Positions 1 through 8,697 are shown, numbered from the stretch's first letter. The stretch is 26,921 nt of DNA from an uncultured Bacilli bacterium (GCA_910588195.1 CAJUPN010000015.1:1-26921), one strand, 5' to 3'. Notes: generated by a model from the letters alone, not told the origin. Program-made: numbers and translations.

Positions 1-1094
1 GATGGGCTAATGCAGTAATACTAAATGAAGGAGTATCCTATCAAGAAGGAGATATCATAACAGAATCAGATATCGAATCATACTTTGTATGGATACCAAG
101 ATATAAATATCAAATCTTTGATGAAGGAAATTATACAACATATATAGAAAGTAAGCCAACAGAAAGTATAGCAAAAGAGATACAGATTGAATTTGAAACA
201 AATGAAGTTGAAGCATCTATAGGTTCAACAAAAGGCGAATGGTTAACCCACCCAGCCTTCACAAACTTTGATGTAAATGGAATATGGGTAGGAAAGTTTG
301 AAACAGGATACAAAGGAGCAACAACTAAAGAAGAAGCTCAAGTAAATGAAGAAAATCCAAATAAAATAATAATTAAACCAAATACATACTCATGGAGAAA
401 CTCAACAGTAAGTAATATATTTAAAACAGCATATAACTACAATCGTGAATTAGATTCCCATATGATGAAGAATACAGAATGGGGAGCACTAGCATATTTA
501 AGTCATTCCAAGTATGGAATAAACACGGAAGTAAGGATCAATAATAACTCAAACTTTTTAACAGGATATGCAGCAACAGATGAAACAAATCAATCCTCAT
601 TCCCTGGGGTGTCTGGGACTACTTCAGACATAACACTTCCATATAACACAGAAACAGGATATAAAGCTTCCACAACAGGAAATATAACTGGAATCTATGA
701 TATGAGTGGTGGAGCTTGGGAATATGTAGCAGGGTATAGACTAAGTTTAAATGACAAATCTGGTTTTACTTCAACAGAACTTATAACATATTCAAAATAT
801 TTAGATTTATATCAAGCAAATTCAGAAACAACATCATATAACAATAGAATCTTAGGAGATGCAACAGGAGAAATGGGACCATTCTACTTCTATGCCGATA
901 AAGATGGAAGTAATCGCAGACACAATAATTGGTATGGGGATTATTCGGATTTTATAAATTATACTAGTCCTTGGATATTGAGAGGGTGTTACTTTTATGA
1001 TGGAGTAATTGCTGGTCAGTTCAATTTTAATAGAGATTCTGGTGACTCAAGAATAAACCATAGTTTTCGACTTGTATTAACAGTAAAAATATAA
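1..1094 (+). CDS. Surface protein with FGE/C-type-lectin-like C-terminus (5' partial)
   Basis: The reading frame is open from base 3 to the TAA at 1092-1094 (about 363 residues), so the true start lies upstream of the window and the N-terminus cannot be described. Visible landmarks are YFVWIPRYKY, IWVGKFETGYKG, IKPNTYSWRN, HMMKNTEWGALAYLSHSKYG, GIYDMSGGAWEYVAGY and a C-terminal stretch running from PWILRGCYF through AGQFNFNRDSGD to SFRLVL. The pattern W..RG...(G)..AG.F.....G......FR..L is the end of the formylglycine-generating-enzyme/C-type-lectin-like fold; I recognise this whole arrangement from surface proteins of gut Firmicutes. No catalytic role can be assigned: the sulfatase-modifying cysteines are not evident. 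The same fold carries the variable region in diversity-generating retroelement targets, but no reverse transcriptase is in this window. A strong terminator follows immediately. Confidence 0.6.
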   Translation, partial: WANAVILNEGVSYQEGDIITESDIESYFVWIPRYKYQIFDEGNYTTYIESKPTESIAKEIQIEFETNEVEASIGSTKGEWLTHPAFTNFDVNGIWVGKFETGYKGATTKEEAQVNEENPNKIIIKPNTYSWRNSTVSNIFKTAYNYNRELDSHMMKNTEWGALAYLSHSKYGINTEVRINNNSNFLTGYAATDETNQSSFPGVSGTTSDITLPYNTETGYKASTTGNITGIYDMSGGAWEYVAGYRLSLNDKSGFTSTELITYSKYLDLYQANSETTSYNNRILGDATGEMGPFYFYADKDGSNRRHNNWYGDYSDFINYTSPWILRGCYFYDGVIAGQFNFNRDSGDSRINHSFRLVLTVKI

Positions 1095-1105
1095 TTTAGA
1101 TTTAC

Positions 1106-1140
1106 AAAGATAACACATTTTGTTATCTTTTATTATTTTT
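1106..1140 (+). terminator. Rho-independent terminator
   Basis: A perfect 10-bp stem (AAAGATAACA at 1106-1115 with TGTTATCTTT at 1121-1130, loop CATTT) is followed by a T-rich run to 1140. It sits 12 bases after the stop of the lectin-fold gene. Confidence 0.85.
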
Positions 1141-1164
1141 ATTAGAATAATAAATTATTGATAC

Positions 1165-1193
1165 TTGCTAAAATATTAGATTTATTGTATTAT
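1165..1193 (+). promoter_or_regulatory. Putative sigma-A promoter of the GT8 gene
   Basis: TTGCTA at 1165-1170 and TATTAT at 1188-1193 are 17 bases apart, 28 bases before the start codon. It lies just after a terminator, where a new promoter is expected. Confidence 0.45.
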
Positions 1194-1221
1194 AAATATC
1201 ATTAAAAAAGGGGATTTTTAT

Positions 1222-2196
1222 ATGGATTTAAATATACTTTATACCACTGATCATAATTATTCTAATATAACGGCTGTATCTATTCTTTCAACTATTATGA
1301 ATAACAAAAATTGTCGACTTCACTTTCATGTTATTACAGCTGATTTTGAAGAAGAAGATTATAGACTTTTAAAAGCAATAACAGAAGAAAATGAAGATGT
1401 CGATTTAAATTTTTATGATTTTGATAATTTTAACATTGAAGATTTTAATATACCTAGTTGGCGAGGTACACAAATTGCTAATGCAAGATTATTTTTTCAA
1501 GACATTATTGAAACTTCAAAAATTGATAAATTATTATATTTAGATTCAGATACTATAATATTAGATGATTTGGTGGACATTTTAAACTGTAAAGGAACTG
1601 TGGGAGCTGTGCCAGAGACTGTTTTAAATTATAGACTTAAAGAACTTGGTGTAAAAAGATATTTTAATAGTGGAGTCCTTTTACTAGACATATGCAAATG
1701 GATTGAAGGAGACTATCAAAGAAAAATAACAGATTATAGAAAGAAAAATCCTAATCTTCCTTTAAAATATCCAGATCAAGATTTATTAAATGTAGCAATT
1801 GGAGAAGAAATTACAGAACTGCCTTATGAGTATAATATGCCTCCATACGTGCTTGCAACTGGCTTAAATTTAAGAAACCACTTTTATAATGATAAAAGAA
1901 AATATAATAATTTTAATGATGTTGAGAACAAAGTAAAAAACGCAAAAATATATCATTGTTGTGATTTTGCAGGAATAAAACCATGGGCAAAAAATAATGT
2001 TAATCCCTTTAATGAAGAATTTGATAAATATATGGAAATAGTTAATCCTAATTTAAATAAAGAAAAATTAAGTGGAGCTAAAAGAATACTTGCAGAACAT
2101 AAAACACTACTATACTTGATTCTTTATATGAAGAATGTTATACTTCCCGAAAATGTTATTCAAAAAGTAGAAAATATTCAATTAAAAAGAAAATAA
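1222..2196 (+). CDS. GT8-family glycosyltransferase
   Basis: This 324-residue protein matches glycosyltransferase family 8 (LgtC/GlgA-like retaining sugar transferases). Visible signatures are the N-terminal ILYTTDHNYS nucleotide-sugar binding start, the metal-binding DxD motif in LYLDSDTII (Asp108 and Asp110), RYFNSGVLLLDI around residue 148, YPDQDLLN, and a modified C-terminal motif HCCDFAGIKPW in place of the usual HYxGxxKPW. Family knowledge says it transfers a hexose from a UDP-sugar onto a surface glycan or glycolipid; the acceptor cannot be read from sequence. No signal peptide or membrane segment is seen; the basic C-terminal tail could touch the membrane. It is a single-gene unit with its own promoter and a purine-rich AAAAAGGGG ribosome site, and it converges on the ger operon. 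Confidence 0.88.
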   Translation: MDLNILYTTDHNYSNITAVSILSTIMNNKNCRLHFHVITADFEEEDYRLLKAITEENEDVDLNFYDFDNFNIEDFNIPSWRGTQIANARLFFQDIIETSKIDKLLYLDSDTIILDDLVDILNCKGTVGAVPETVLNYRLKELGVKRYFNSGVLLLDICKWIEGDYQRKITDYRKKNPNLPLKYPDQDLLNVAIGEEITELPYEYNMPPYVLATGLNLRNHFYNDKRKYNNFNDVENKVKNAKIYHCCDFAGIKPWAKNNVNPFNEEFDKYMEIVNPNLNKEKLSGAKRILAEHKTLLYLILYMKNVILPENVIQKVENIQLKRK

Positions 2197-2220
2197 CTTA
2201 TCTATTAAAGATAAGTTTTT
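2195..2220. terminator. Bidirectional terminator between GT8 and gerB
   Basis: AACTTATCT (2195-2203) pairs with AGATAAGTT (2209-2217) around an ATTAA loop. The plus side runs into TTTTTTG and the minus side into a T-rich stretch. The stem overlaps the last codons of both convergent genes, so one hairpin probably ends both transcripts. Confidence 0.8.
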
Positions 2221-3142
2221 TGTTTGTTAGCCATGTGAGAGCAAGTACACCAGCTAAAATAAATGGTGAGAATTTATATAAAACTAGTATAAACTCATAA
2301 TGGTCATTCATATAAGTTGTAATAAAAAGTAAGATTGGTAAAATAATGTTTATAACCCATTTGTTTTTAACATTATTTTTAATGGAATTACCACATGATG
2401 CCAACAAAATAAATACATCAATTATCCACATATAGGAAACTATATTTTCAATATTTTGTATTGCTGTTGTAAGACTAACTTCTTTTAAAATTAAGTATTC
2501 TGGATATCTTACAATACTACTAACATTCGCACCTAATATTCCATAAGTCAGCATGAATATGATTCCCATTGTAAAACATGATACTAAATACATTTTATAA
2601 ATGTTTATATCTTTAGTCTCAGAATTTCTTGTTAAAAATGTTGGTGTAATTGAATATAATGCAAATTCTAAAGCACAAGTAACAACACTTTTTATTGAGA
2701 CATTTGTATAATAGAAATTATCAAATGTAAAATATCTTGATAGAGAAAAGAAAGCAAATAAATAACATAGAAGATTAAAAAATAACATTATACCTGATAA
2801 TCTATACAACACTATTTCTTTTTTATTAAGTAAATAGAGTAGTAATAACACAAATGGTAATCCAATCAAAAGTTTAGGCATCTTAGTTAAATACATTGTT
2901 GAAATCATGTTAATAAGTAAAACTAATGACATAATAATTATACAAGAATTAAGTAAAATATTTATAAAAGAATTCTTCATTTCTAACTTTAATAAATAAA
3001 GAAGAAATAAGCCAATGAGAGTACCTAATATAATAGATATATATGAGTATTCATGTGCTTGAGAAATTATTCTTGATAAGCCAATTCCCATAAAAAGAGC
3101 TCTTGTATTGAAATAATTTAAAATATTAAAGTCTTTTTTCAT
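2198..3142 (-). CDS. Spore germination protein GerAB family (GerB subunit)
   Basis: A 314-residue, very hydrophobic protein that fits the GerAB/YndE germinant receptor subunit family (APC-superfamily transporter fold) by position and by its start, which keeps the GIGLSRIIS/EYSYIS-type first helix region. About nine or ten membrane segments can be counted. GerB subunits are usually about 360 residues, so this one is short and divergent. In spores, GerA, GerB and GerC form an inner-membrane receptor complex, and the B subunit is linked to germinant binding. Its ATG overlaps the gerC stop by four bases (ATGA), so translation is probably coupled. Assignment rests as much on the operon as on the protein. 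Confidence 0.75.
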   Translation of the reverse strand: MKKDFNILNYFNTRALFMGIGLSRIISQAHEYSYISIILGTLIGLFLLYLLKLEMKNSFINILLNSCIIIMSLVLLINMISTMYLTKMPKLLIGLPFVLLLLYLLNKKEIVLYRLSGIMLFFNLLCYLFAFFSLSRYFTFDNFYYTNVSIKSVVTCALEFALYSITPTFLTRNSETKDINIYKMYLVSCFTMGIIFMLTYGILGANVSSIVRYPEYLILKEVSLTTAIQNIENIVSYMWIIDVFILLASCGNSIKNNVKNKWVINIILPILLFITTYMNDHYEFILVLYKFSPFILAGVLALTWLTNKKLIFNR

Positions 3143-4110
3143 TTTAGCAATAATCCTTTCTTATAAATATGGATATCTGCATTAGCTTCATAATCATATT
3201 CATTAAATTTTTTATCTAATTTTTTGTACTTATTTTTTATTAATGTATTTATACCTAAAATGTCTGTTTCATTTTCTTTTAAAGTATCCATAAACTCTAA
3301 CATTCTTTTTTCCAAATCTTTTTCTGCCATATCTTGGAGTTTATTTAAATCTTTAACTTTTGTAATATCTAAATTACAGTTCATTTCTTGAATACTTGTT
3401 TTTAATTTTATATCTATTTTTATTTTTTTATCAATCTTAAAATCTGTTTTAATAGAATCTATATTTATAACAAAATCTTTATCCCCACATTCTGAATGTA
3501 AGAATCCGTCATATTTATTTTTTAATACTTTAAATATTTCTTCTTCTATACTATCAAATTCTTCTTTTGGCTCTAAATCTTTATAAGTTTTCATGCCACC
3601 TAATTTTTTTCCATCAAACATTGGAACTGCAAAATCCCTTAACTTATTTATATGACCCTTCATTATTTCAAAGAAAGAACATAAATCATCATCATCAATA
3701 TTGTTTTTTATAAGTTCTCCAATATTAACTTCTTCATCTTCATATATTTTATCCTCATTAGTATAAACAAAAGCAAAGTTATCATTAGTATCTGGATTTC
3801 TAAAGAAATAATATACTATATCTTCTATATTAACTCTGTCTGTTATAATAACTGCATTTATATGTCTAAAATAAAATTTCTTTTTACTTTTTTCTTCGGC
3901 ACTGTTAAATGCTTCTGTTAAAGATGGTCCTGCATCGTCAAATATTTGAACCTTATCATCTTCATCATATACTTCAATTCCTATTTTAAAGTTATCATCT
4001 TCTTTATCTATAAATATTGAAGATACAACTGCCAGTTCATCTAATTCAATATAGTTATAGCAGCCTGTCATAACAAATAAACAAAGTATTAAAATTATTA
4101 TCTTTTTCAT
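3139..4110 (-). CDS. Ger(x)C-family spore germination lipoprotein
   Basis: This 323-residue protein begins with a lipoprotein signal: a basic start, a hydrophobic run and the lipobox VMTGC, giving lipid-modified Cys17. Directly after it comes the family hallmark YNYIELDELAVVSSIFID, equivalent to the usual CWDxxELxxLAxVxGxxxD. The remainder is acidic and lysine-rich, with no further membrane segment, as expected for the C subunit anchored outside the spore inner membrane. It is somewhat shorter than typical GerC proteins (about 370-400). It overlaps gerA upstream and gerB downstream by four bases each. A good ribosome site (AAGGGGAG) precedes the ATG inside gerA. Confidence 0.88.
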   Translation of the reverse strand: MKKIIILILCLFVMTGCYNYIELDELAVVSSIFIDKEDDNFKIGIEVYDEDDKVQIFDDAGPSLTEAFNSAEEKSKKKFYFRHINAVIITDRVNIEDIVYYFFRNPDTNDNFAFVYTNEDKIYEDEEVNIGELIKNNIDDDDLCSFFEIMKGHINKLRDFAVPMFDGKKLGGMKTYKDLEPKEEFDSIEEEIFKVLKNKYDGFLHSECGDKDFVINIDSIKTDFKIDKKIKIDIKLKTSIQEMNCNLDITKVKDLNKLQDMAEKDLEKRMLEFMDTLKENETDILGINTLIKNKYKKLDKKFNEYDYEANADIHIYKKGLLLK

Positions 4111-5486
4111 AGTCTCCCCTTAATTCTATTTTTACTTAATAACTTACTTCTTTTATTATTTTTCATTTTAAATAAAGTTTCTTTTAAATAAGTTTTATCA
4201 AATGGTGCAATAGGGTAAAGGTAAGATGTACCATTTATATCATAGTTACATAAATTAATAAACATAAGAATTATAGACATTCCAACACCGTAAAGACCAA
4301 ATATTGCTGAAATTAAAAGTGCAGCAAATCTCCAATATCTAATTGCATTTATAATTTCTACATCTGTAAAAATCATACTTGATATAAAAGTTATTGAAGC
4401 AACTATTATCATAATAGGTGAAACTATACCCGCTGAGACTGCTGCTTCTCCCAAAATTAAAGCTCCCAAAATAGAAATTGCTGAGCCATAACTAGAGGGA
4501 AATCTGATATCGCTTTCACGTAAGATCTCACAAATAATCAGAGTTATTACACATTCCATAACAGCAGGAAAAGGAACATCCATCCTTTGATTCTGTAAAT
4601 TAATTAATAGACTAGTTGGAATTGTTTCTTGATTAATCGTTGTAACTGCAACATAGAAAGCTGGGACAAAAATTGCGATAAAGAAGCAAATCAATCTTAA
4701 TATTTTTATAAAGTTAACACTAGAAGTCTTTGTATATTTATCACTCATTGGATTAATAAAATCTGCTAAAAAAGTTGGTAATATTAAGGCATATGGAGAA
4801 TTATCAAGAAGTATTGCGATTTTTCCCTTTAATAAAGAGTCAGCAATAACATCAGGTCTTTCAGTCATTTTAATTCCTGGGAAAACATTTTTCTTATCAT
4901 CAACTAAAAAGGGTTTTATTTCACCAATATCTGTTATACCATCAATATTAATACCATTTATTTTTTCTAAAGTTGATGCTACTAAATCACTTTTACAAAC
5001 TCCTTCTATATATAGAATAGAACACATTGTTTTAGTATATTTACCTACATTTGTCTGGGTATTTTTTAAATTACTACTTTTTATTCTTCTTTTTATCAAA
5101 CCAAGATTTGTTTGATAATTTTCTACTAAAGAATCTTTTGGACCATATATAGTGGCTTCAGTAGAAGGGGTATCTATTCCTCGGTTTAAATTACTTTTTG
5201 TTTCAATTGCTATAACTTGTGAACCATTGAAAACAATTGTAAAACCTGTATCTAAATATAGACATAATTCTTCATAAGTTTTAACATCTTTCACATTAGG
5301 AGAAGGAATTAAATTTTTTATATTTTTAGGTATTTTACTTTTTGGTATTATTTTTAATATATAATCATTTATTTTATCTTGATCTGCTAATGTTTCTAAA
5401 TAAACAAGATTAACAGTATTAATAGTTTTTACTACTAAATCACTTACTTCGACATAATCCTTTTTTATTTTCTCTAAAAAGTTCAT
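4107..5486 (-). CDS. GerA-family spore germinant receptor subunit A
   Basis: The 459-residue product carries the GerA-family domain. There is a soluble N-terminal half of about 250 residues containing MCSILYIEGVCKSDLV and LLDNSPYALILPTFLADF, then a membrane half with the conserved blocks MDVPFPAVMECVI, CEILRESDIRFPSSYGSAIS and GALILGEAAVSAGIVSP. Family knowledge places it in the inner-spore-membrane receptor that senses amino acids or sugars and starts germination, probably as a germinant-gated ion channel subunit. It is the first gene of a three-gene operon in the order A-C-B. Start choice: ATG at 5486 has GGTGA six bases upstream. It is slightly short for the family (about 480-500). Presence of the full receptor implies a spore former or a recent descendant of one. 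Confidence 0.92.
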   Translation of the reverse strand: MNFLEKIKKDYVEVSDLVVKTINTVNLVYLETLADQDKINDYILKIIPKSKIPKNIKNLIPSPNVKDVKTYEELCLYLDTGFTIVFNGSQVIAIETKSNLNRGIDTPSTEATIYGPKDSLVENYQTNLGLIKRRIKSSNLKNTQTNVGKYTKTMCSILYIEGVCKSDLVASTLEKINGINIDGITDIGEIKPFLVDDKKNVFPGIKMTERPDVIADSLLKGKIAILLDNSPYALILPTFLADFINPMSDKYTKTSSVNFIKILRLICFFIAIFVPAFYVAVTTINQETIPTSLLINLQNQRMDVPFPAVMECVITLIICEILRESDIRFPSSYGSAISILGALILGEAAVSAGIVSPIMIIVASITFISSMIFTDVEIINAIRYWRFAALLISAIFGLYGVGMSIILMFINLCNYDINGTSYLYPIAPFDKTYLKETLFKMKNNKRSKLLSKNRIKGRL

Positions 5487-5500
5487 CTTATCACCGTTAT

Positions 5501-5530
5501 TAGTGTAACCAACAATGATTTTACTATTAC
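5501..5530 (-). promoter_or_regulatory. Possible forespore (sigma-G-like) promoter of the ger operon
   Basis: Reading the minus strand, GTAATA (5530-5525) and TACACTA (5507-5501) lie 17 bases apart. TACACTA matches five of seven positions of the sigma-G -10 consensus CATACTA, and the -35 is a partial match. ger operons are sigma-G controlled in Bacillus. No convincing housekeeping promoter was seen. Weak evidence. Confidence 0.25.
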
Positions 5531-5535
5531 AGTTG

Positions 5536-5564
5536 TTTACAAATTAATTATTTTTTTTTATAAT
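5536..5564 (+). promoter_or_regulatory. Putative sigma-A promoter of the AI-2E-family gene
   Basis: TTTACA (5536-5541) and a perfect TATAAT (5559-5564) are spaced by 17 bases. The -10 is only 16 bases from the ATG, so the transcript would start about at the AGGTGA ribosome site (5571-5576). Confidence 0.6.
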
Positions 5565-5580
5565 TTAAGTAGGTGATAAA

Positions 5581-6810
5581 ATGAAAAAGTTATTGGATAA
5601 CAAAATCGTGCAACTTGGGTTAACTGCTTTTGGGGTAATAGCAGCTTGCATTTTATTTGGATTTTGTTTATTTCATGTTAGTAAAATTTTAAGTTTCTTT
5701 GGTATGCTAGTTCGTATCTTAATGCCACTAATATATGGATTAGTTTTAGCTTATATTATGCATCCTTTAGTAAATTTATTTGAAAGAAAAGTATTTAATA
5801 AAATAACTAAAGAAACCACTAGAAGAAATTTAAGTATATTTTGTACATTTGTAATAATAGTTGGTCTTTTAGTAACTTTAATTAGTTTTATAATTCCACA
5901 ATTACTTTTAAGTATTCAATCAGTTATTGTAAACGCTCCAACATATTTTAATGATTTAGGAGAATGGCTAAAAAATACTTTTACAAGCGCTGATGCTGAT
6001 TCTAATTTATTAAATAATTATGAAGTTATAAGTGAATATTTAACTACTGCTTTAAATAATGTTGTGTTACCTATTGCTAATGGAGCACTTACTAAGCTTA
6101 GTAGTGGTATATTTGGAATAATCTCCTTTATCTTTAACTTTGCAATTGGTTTAGTATTTGCCATATACATTTTAGCTAATACAAGAACATTTAGTGCTGG
6201 CATTAGAAAAAATTTATATTCAATATTTAATGTTGATAAAGTAAATGCTTTTATTGATGAAATACAACATATAAATCATGTATTTGGACAATTTATGATA
6301 GGGAAAATTTGTGATTCAGGAACAGTAGGTTTATGTACTTTGCTTTTCTTATTAATATTCAAATATCCATATCCGTTATTAATTGCTGTAATAATTGGTT
6401 TAACTGATTTAATACCATACTTTGGACCATACATTGGTTCAGTTCCATCAGTTTTATTAATTTTATTAGTAGATCCTGTAAAAGCAGTTACCTTTATTTT
6501 ATTTATGGTAATCTTACAACAAATAGATGCTAATCTTATTACACCAAGAATTCAAAAACAAGCAACCGGCTTACCATCATTTTGGGTATTATTTGCAATT
6601 ACCTTATTTGGTGGGCTTTTTGGAATAGTCGGTATGCTAATAGGAGTTCCATGTTTTACGATTATTTATGAACTATTTAATGAATTTACGGATAAGCGTT
6701 TAAAAAGAAAAAATATGCCAACAGAAACTGATTATTACACTAAAGTAGATATTGTAGAGGAACATGTAATAAAAGCAAAATTAACTAAAAAGAATCTAGG
6801 CAAGAAGTAG
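5581..6810 (+). CDS. AI-2E family transporter / PerM-like membrane protein
   Basis: The 409-residue protein fits the AI-2E transporter family (PF01594; YtvI/PerM-like). It has two or three N-terminal helices including LVRILMPLIYGLVLAYIMHPLVNLF, a long extracytoplasmic segment near residues 115-160, and the conserved C-terminal membrane core. That core includes TDLIPYFGPYIGSVPSVLL, QQIDANLITPRI and the glycine-rich GGLFGIVGMLIGVPCFTIIYELF. The family includes a proposed quorum-signal exporter and sodium-proton antiporters, so the substrate is open. The last 45 residues are charged and cytoplasmic. Start: ATG follows AGGTGATAAA. It is transcribed alone: its own promoter lies upstream and a terminator overlaps its 3' end. 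Confidence 0.85.
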   Translation: MKKLLDNKIVQLGLTAFGVIAACILFGFCLFHVSKILSFFGMLVRILMPLIYGLVLAYIMHPLVNLFERKVFNKITKETTRRNLSIFCTFVIIVGLLVTLISFIIPQLLLSIQSVIVNAPTYFNDLGEWLKNTFTSADADSNLLNNYEVISEYLTTALNNVVLPIANGALTKLSSGIFGIISFIFNFAIGLVFAIYILANTRTFSAGIRKNLYSIFNVDKVNAFIDEIQHINHVFGQFMIGKICDSGTVGLCTLLFLLIFKYPYPLLIAVIIGLTDLIPYFGPYIGSVPSVLLILLVDPVKAVTFILFMVILQQIDANLITPRIQKQATGLPSFWVLFAITLFGGLFGIVGMLIGVPCFTIIYELFNEFTDKRLKRKNMPTETDYYTKVDIVEEHVIKAKLTKKNLGKK

Positions 6811-6824
6811 ATTCTTTTTTTTGT
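6787..6824 (+). terminator. Rho-independent terminator overlapping a stop codon
   Basis: AAAAAGAATCTA (6787-6798) pairs with TAGATTCTTTTT (6808-6819) across GGCAAGAAG. The TAG stop itself forms the first pairs of the downstream arm. A run of T follows. Confidence 0.8.
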
Positions 6825-6908
6825 TTTAATTAACAATAATTAAAAAAAGTATTTTATTTAAGAAACTAAATAATTTATTTCTTTTTTATACCATTTTTAT
6901 ATCTTCTT

Positions 6909-6917
6909 TGGTATAAT
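6909..6917 (+). promoter_or_regulatory. Extended -10 promoter of the rlmN operon
   Basis: TGGTATAAT is a perfect TGN extended -10 element. No clear -35 is present, as is common for this class. It ends 17 bases before the ATG, with AGGGTGA as ribosome site in between. Confidence 0.55.
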
Positions 6918-6934
6918 GGTAATAGGGTGAAAAT

Positions 6935-7957
6935 ATGGACTGTATATTTGATTACAAACTATCTGATATGCAAGAGTATTTTGTTTCTATTGGTGAAAAA
7001 AAATATAAAGCTAAGCAAATATATGAGTGGCTCTATAAAAAAAGAGTCTATAATTTCTCTGATATGAGCAACATAAGTCGAGCATTACAAGAAAAATTGG
7101 AATCCACATTTGATACTTCCATGCTAAAACTAAGAAAAAGACAAACTAGTAAACTTACTAATAAATATCTATTTGAACTTAGTGATGGAAATTTAATAGA
7201 AGCAGTCTTAATGCGTCACGACTATGGATTAAGTGTTTGCGTATCAAGTCAAGTTGGTTGCAATATGGGATGTACTTTTTGTGAATCAGGAAGATTAAAA
7301 AAAGTGCGAGACTTAAAGTCTGGTGAAATTGTTAGACAAATACTTATGATTGAAAATGATGTTAATATGCGTATATCATCTGTTGTAGTAATGGGAATTG
7401 GTGAACCTTTTGATAACTACGCTAATATAATGGATTTTATTAGAATAATAAATGATCCATCAGGAATAGCTATTGGAGCACGCCATATTACTGTTTCAAC
7501 AAGTGGGATAGTGCCGAGAATTTATGATTACGCAAACGAAGCAATTCAAACTAATTTAGCATTATCATTACATGCTCCCAATAATGTTTTAAGAAATAAA
7601 ATTATGAGAGTTAATAAGGCTTATCCTTTAGATGATGTCTTAAAAGCTTTAAAATATTATATTGAAAAAACAAACAGAAGAGTTACTATTGAGTATCTCT
7701 TACTAGATGGAGTTAATGATACAATAGATTGTGCAAAAGAGCTTGCTCATTTAATTAAAGGATTAAATGCATATGTAAATTTAATTCCTTATAATGAAAC
7801 AAGTCACATCGAATACAAAAAAAGTAAGAATGAAATCGTTATGCAGTTTTATGATACATTAAAAAAATTGGGAATTAATGTAACTGTGAGACGTGAGTTT
7901 GGTGGTTCAATAGACGCCGCTTGTGGACAGTTAAGAGCTAGTGAGGTGGAAAAATGA
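6935..7957 (+). CDS. rlmN: Dual-specificity 23S rRNA/tRNA adenine-C2 methyltransferase RlmN
   Basis: This 340-residue radical-SAM enzyme methylates C2 of A2503 in 23S rRNA (and A37 in some tRNAs). The iron-sulfur cluster motif is complete: GC109NMGC113TFC116. Cys102, seven residues before it, and Cys330 in DAACGQLR correspond to the two catalytic cysteines of E. coli RlmN (Cys118 and Cys355). VMGIGEPFDNY and HITVSTSGIVPRI are the usual SAM-binding blocks. Length is normal. It is the first gene of a translation-coupled operon: its TGA overlaps the phosphatase ATG by four bases. rlmN next to prpC-prkC-rsgA-rpe is the classic Firmicutes arrangement. Linezolid-type resistance is changed by loss of such enzymes, but here all key residues are intact. 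Confidence 0.96.
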   Translation: MDCIFDYKLSDMQEYFVSIGEKKYKAKQIYEWLYKKRVYNFSDMSNISRALQEKLESTFDTSMLKLRKRQTSKLTNKYLFELSDGNLIEAVLMRHDYGLSVCVSSQVGCNMGCTFCESGRLKKVRDLKSGEIVRQILMIENDVNMRISSVVVMGIGEPFDNYANIMDFIRIINDPSGIAIGARHITVSTSGIVPRIYDYANEAIQTNLALSLHAPNNVLRNKIMRVNKAYPLDDVLKALKYYIEKTNRRVTIEYLLLDGVNDTIDCAKELAHLIKGLNAYVNLIPYNETSHIEYKKSKNEIVMQFYDTLKKLGINVTVRREFGGSIDAACGQLRASEVEK

Positions 7958-8694
7958 AATCTTTTTATATAACAGATTCTGGTAGGGTAAGGAGTCATAA
8001 TGAGGACTCGGTAACAATTGTAAAAAATGCAGCATCAGAACATTTGATGATTGTAGCTGATGGTATGGGGGGACACCGTGCTGGAGAGGTAGCCTCTTCA
8101 ATGGTTGTAACTCAAATAGGTTCAAAATTTAAAGCCTTATCAACCATTGGAACTAAAATAGACGCTATAAATTGGTTAAAGGATAATGTTCAAGAAATTA
8201 ATAATAATATTATTAAGTATTCTGAAGATCATCCAGAATCAATGGGACTTGGAACTACTTGTGTCATGGCTTTATTAACAAAAGATTTTTTGCTATTTGT
8301 TAATATTGGAGATTCTAGTGGTTTTGTGTTTAAAAATGGTAAGTTGAAAAAAATTACAAGAGATCATACATTAGTTAACTTTTTAGTTGAAACGGGGGAT
8401 TTGTCAGAAGCAGAAGCTGTTAACCATCCAAAGAAAAACGTTCTTATGAAAGCCTTAGGTGCAGCAGATCAATGTGAAATTGATATCTTTGAAGTAGAAA
8501 CAGACATTGATGCAATCATGCTATCTAGTGATGGATTAACGAATATGTTATCTCAAGATCAAATTGAGAAAGTTTTAAACGAAACAGAAATAACTGTTGA
8601 AGATAAGTTGATAAAATTAATAAAGAAATGCAACGTTAGAGGTGGAACAGATAATATATCAATTGCTTATCTAGTAAAAGAAAGAGAGGCATAA
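7954..8694 (+). CDS. prpC: PP2C-family serine/threonine phosphatase (PrpC/Stp)
   Basis: A 246-residue metal-dependent phosphatase of the PP2C family that opposes the PASTA kinase encoded next. All signature motifs are present: SGRVRSHNEDS (Asp18), VADGMGGHRAGE (Asp36-Gly37, metal ligands), GLGTTCVMALL, NIGDSSGFV, LSSDGLTNML (Asp193) and GGTDNIS (Asp233). The length matches B. subtilis PrpC. It overlaps rlmN by ATGA and ends three bases before prkC, so kinase and phosphatase are probably made together. It is soluble, with no membrane segment. Known targets in relatives are PrkC itself, EF-G, EF-Tu and cell-division or wall-synthesis proteins. Confidence 0.95.
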   Translation: MKSFYITDSGRVRSHNEDSVTIVKNAASEHLMIVADGMGGHRAGEVASSMVVTQIGSKFKALSTIGTKIDAINWLKDNVQEINNNIIKYSEDHPESMGLGTTCVMALLTKDFLLFVNIGDSSGFVFKNGKLKKITRDHTLVNFLVETGDLSEAEAVNHPKKNVLMKALGAADQCEIDIFEVETDIDAIMLSSDGLTNMLSQDQIEKVLNETEITVEDKLIKLIKKCNVRGGTDNISIAYLVKEREA

Positions 8695-8697
8695 GAA

